The notes under the pieces: generated by a model
The model's input: the letters and a program-made list of their open reading frames with translations, nothing else
What the model was told of the DNA's origin: nothing
Database searches by the model: none
Program-made: the position numbers and the translations under genes
Part shown: positions 5,688 through 5,885 of the stretch, one piece after another
Layout: every line of letters starts with the position of its first letter
How positions within the stretch are numbered: the first letter of the stretch is position 1
NCBI GenBank assembly: GCA_013140465.1
Contig: JABFST010000424.1
Coordinates: forward strand, 1 to 5,885
Reading direction: 5' to 3'
Origin: Methylococcaceae bacterium
GTDB lineage: Bacteria; Pseudomonadota; Gammaproteobacteria; Methylococcales; Methylomonadaceae
Length of the DNA: 5,885 bases

Positions 5688-5885
5688 GCATAGGTATCTA
5701 CACAAGTTTGAGCAAGTTATAAAAGCACCGTCATACTGTCATGGATGCCAGACAAATCCGCTGGGAGCGGATTTGCATTAACCCGCTAGGGTGCAGGGCA
5801 GGATAGCCCTGCATGAATCCAGTCACATGGATGTGAATGTTCACTATGACGGCAATGCTAGATCAAGCACTTACAGCTTACCGAA
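5688..5885. mobile_element. Second copy of the multi-hairpin MITE, inverted, cut by window end
   Basis: From 5688 the sequence is the reverse complement of 4748 down to 4551 with about seven mismatches in 198 bases (counted by eye) and no gaps. It opens with the same 21-bp end, GCATAGGTATCTACACAAG then TT. If its length equals the other copy, it should end near base 5979, outside the window. The eight bases before it, CCTCCAGA (5680-5687), would be one half of its target duplication. The CAAATCCGCT/AGCGGATTTG and GCAGGGC/GCCCTGC hairpins are unchanged. One substitution, G to T in the CTGGCAT arm, breaks a stem pair. Confidence 0.92.

Noticed and set aside
4457..5885. Composite transposon carrying the MOSC gene
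   Set aside because: The left MITE has its own CTTTTTAA duplication on both its inner and outer side, showing a solitary insertion.

Overview
The window looks like a proteobacterial chromosome segment, probably gamma- or betaproteobacterial. The Tpx and MOSC proteins and the type ISP-like remnant all resemble proteobacterial versions, but I cannot name a genus. By eye there are two compositional parts. Bases 1 to about 2641 are AT-rich. From about 2650 onward the sequence is visibly more GC-rich, apart from some intergenic stretches.

Left part (1-2641): three tightly packed plus-strand genes that look like an anti-phage defence operon. First is the C-terminal part of a DUF262 (GmrS/ParB-like) protein, cut by the left edge. 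Second is an AAA/ABC-type ATPase with a DUF3696 C-terminus, broken by one apparent extra A in a short A run at 622-625. Third is a 316-residue protein of unknown function with a strongly patterned C-terminus ending in YIGPKITKK. The genes overlap by 8 bp and 1 bp, so they should be co-transcribed and translationally coupled. The DUF262 + DUF3696 + unknown arrangement recalls the Menshen (Nsn) type of defence system. That match is from memory and unverified.

Junction (about 2650-3019): directly behind the operon lies a decayed C-terminal piece of a type ISP-like restriction/helicase protein. It has two frame changes and an internal deletion, so an older defence gene stood here.

Middle (3020-3886): no gene. 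It holds two different small non-autonomous inverted-repeat elements (MITEs). One is 103 bp and C/G-run-rich (3291-3393). The other is 175 bp with 23-bp ends (3631-3805), resembling ISL3-family ends. Each is bordered by a perfect 8-bp direct repeat.

Right part (3887-5885): two ordinary cellular genes, tpx (thiol peroxidase, plus strand) and a MOSC-domain gene (minus strand). The MOSC gene lies between two inverted copies of a third MITE. The left copy (4457-4748, 292 bp) is complete with an 8-bp target duplication. The right copy starts at 5688 and runs off the window. The element is packed with short hairpins, and most differences between copies lie outside the stems. The picture is a defence island at the edge of conserved genes, heavily colonised by MITEs.
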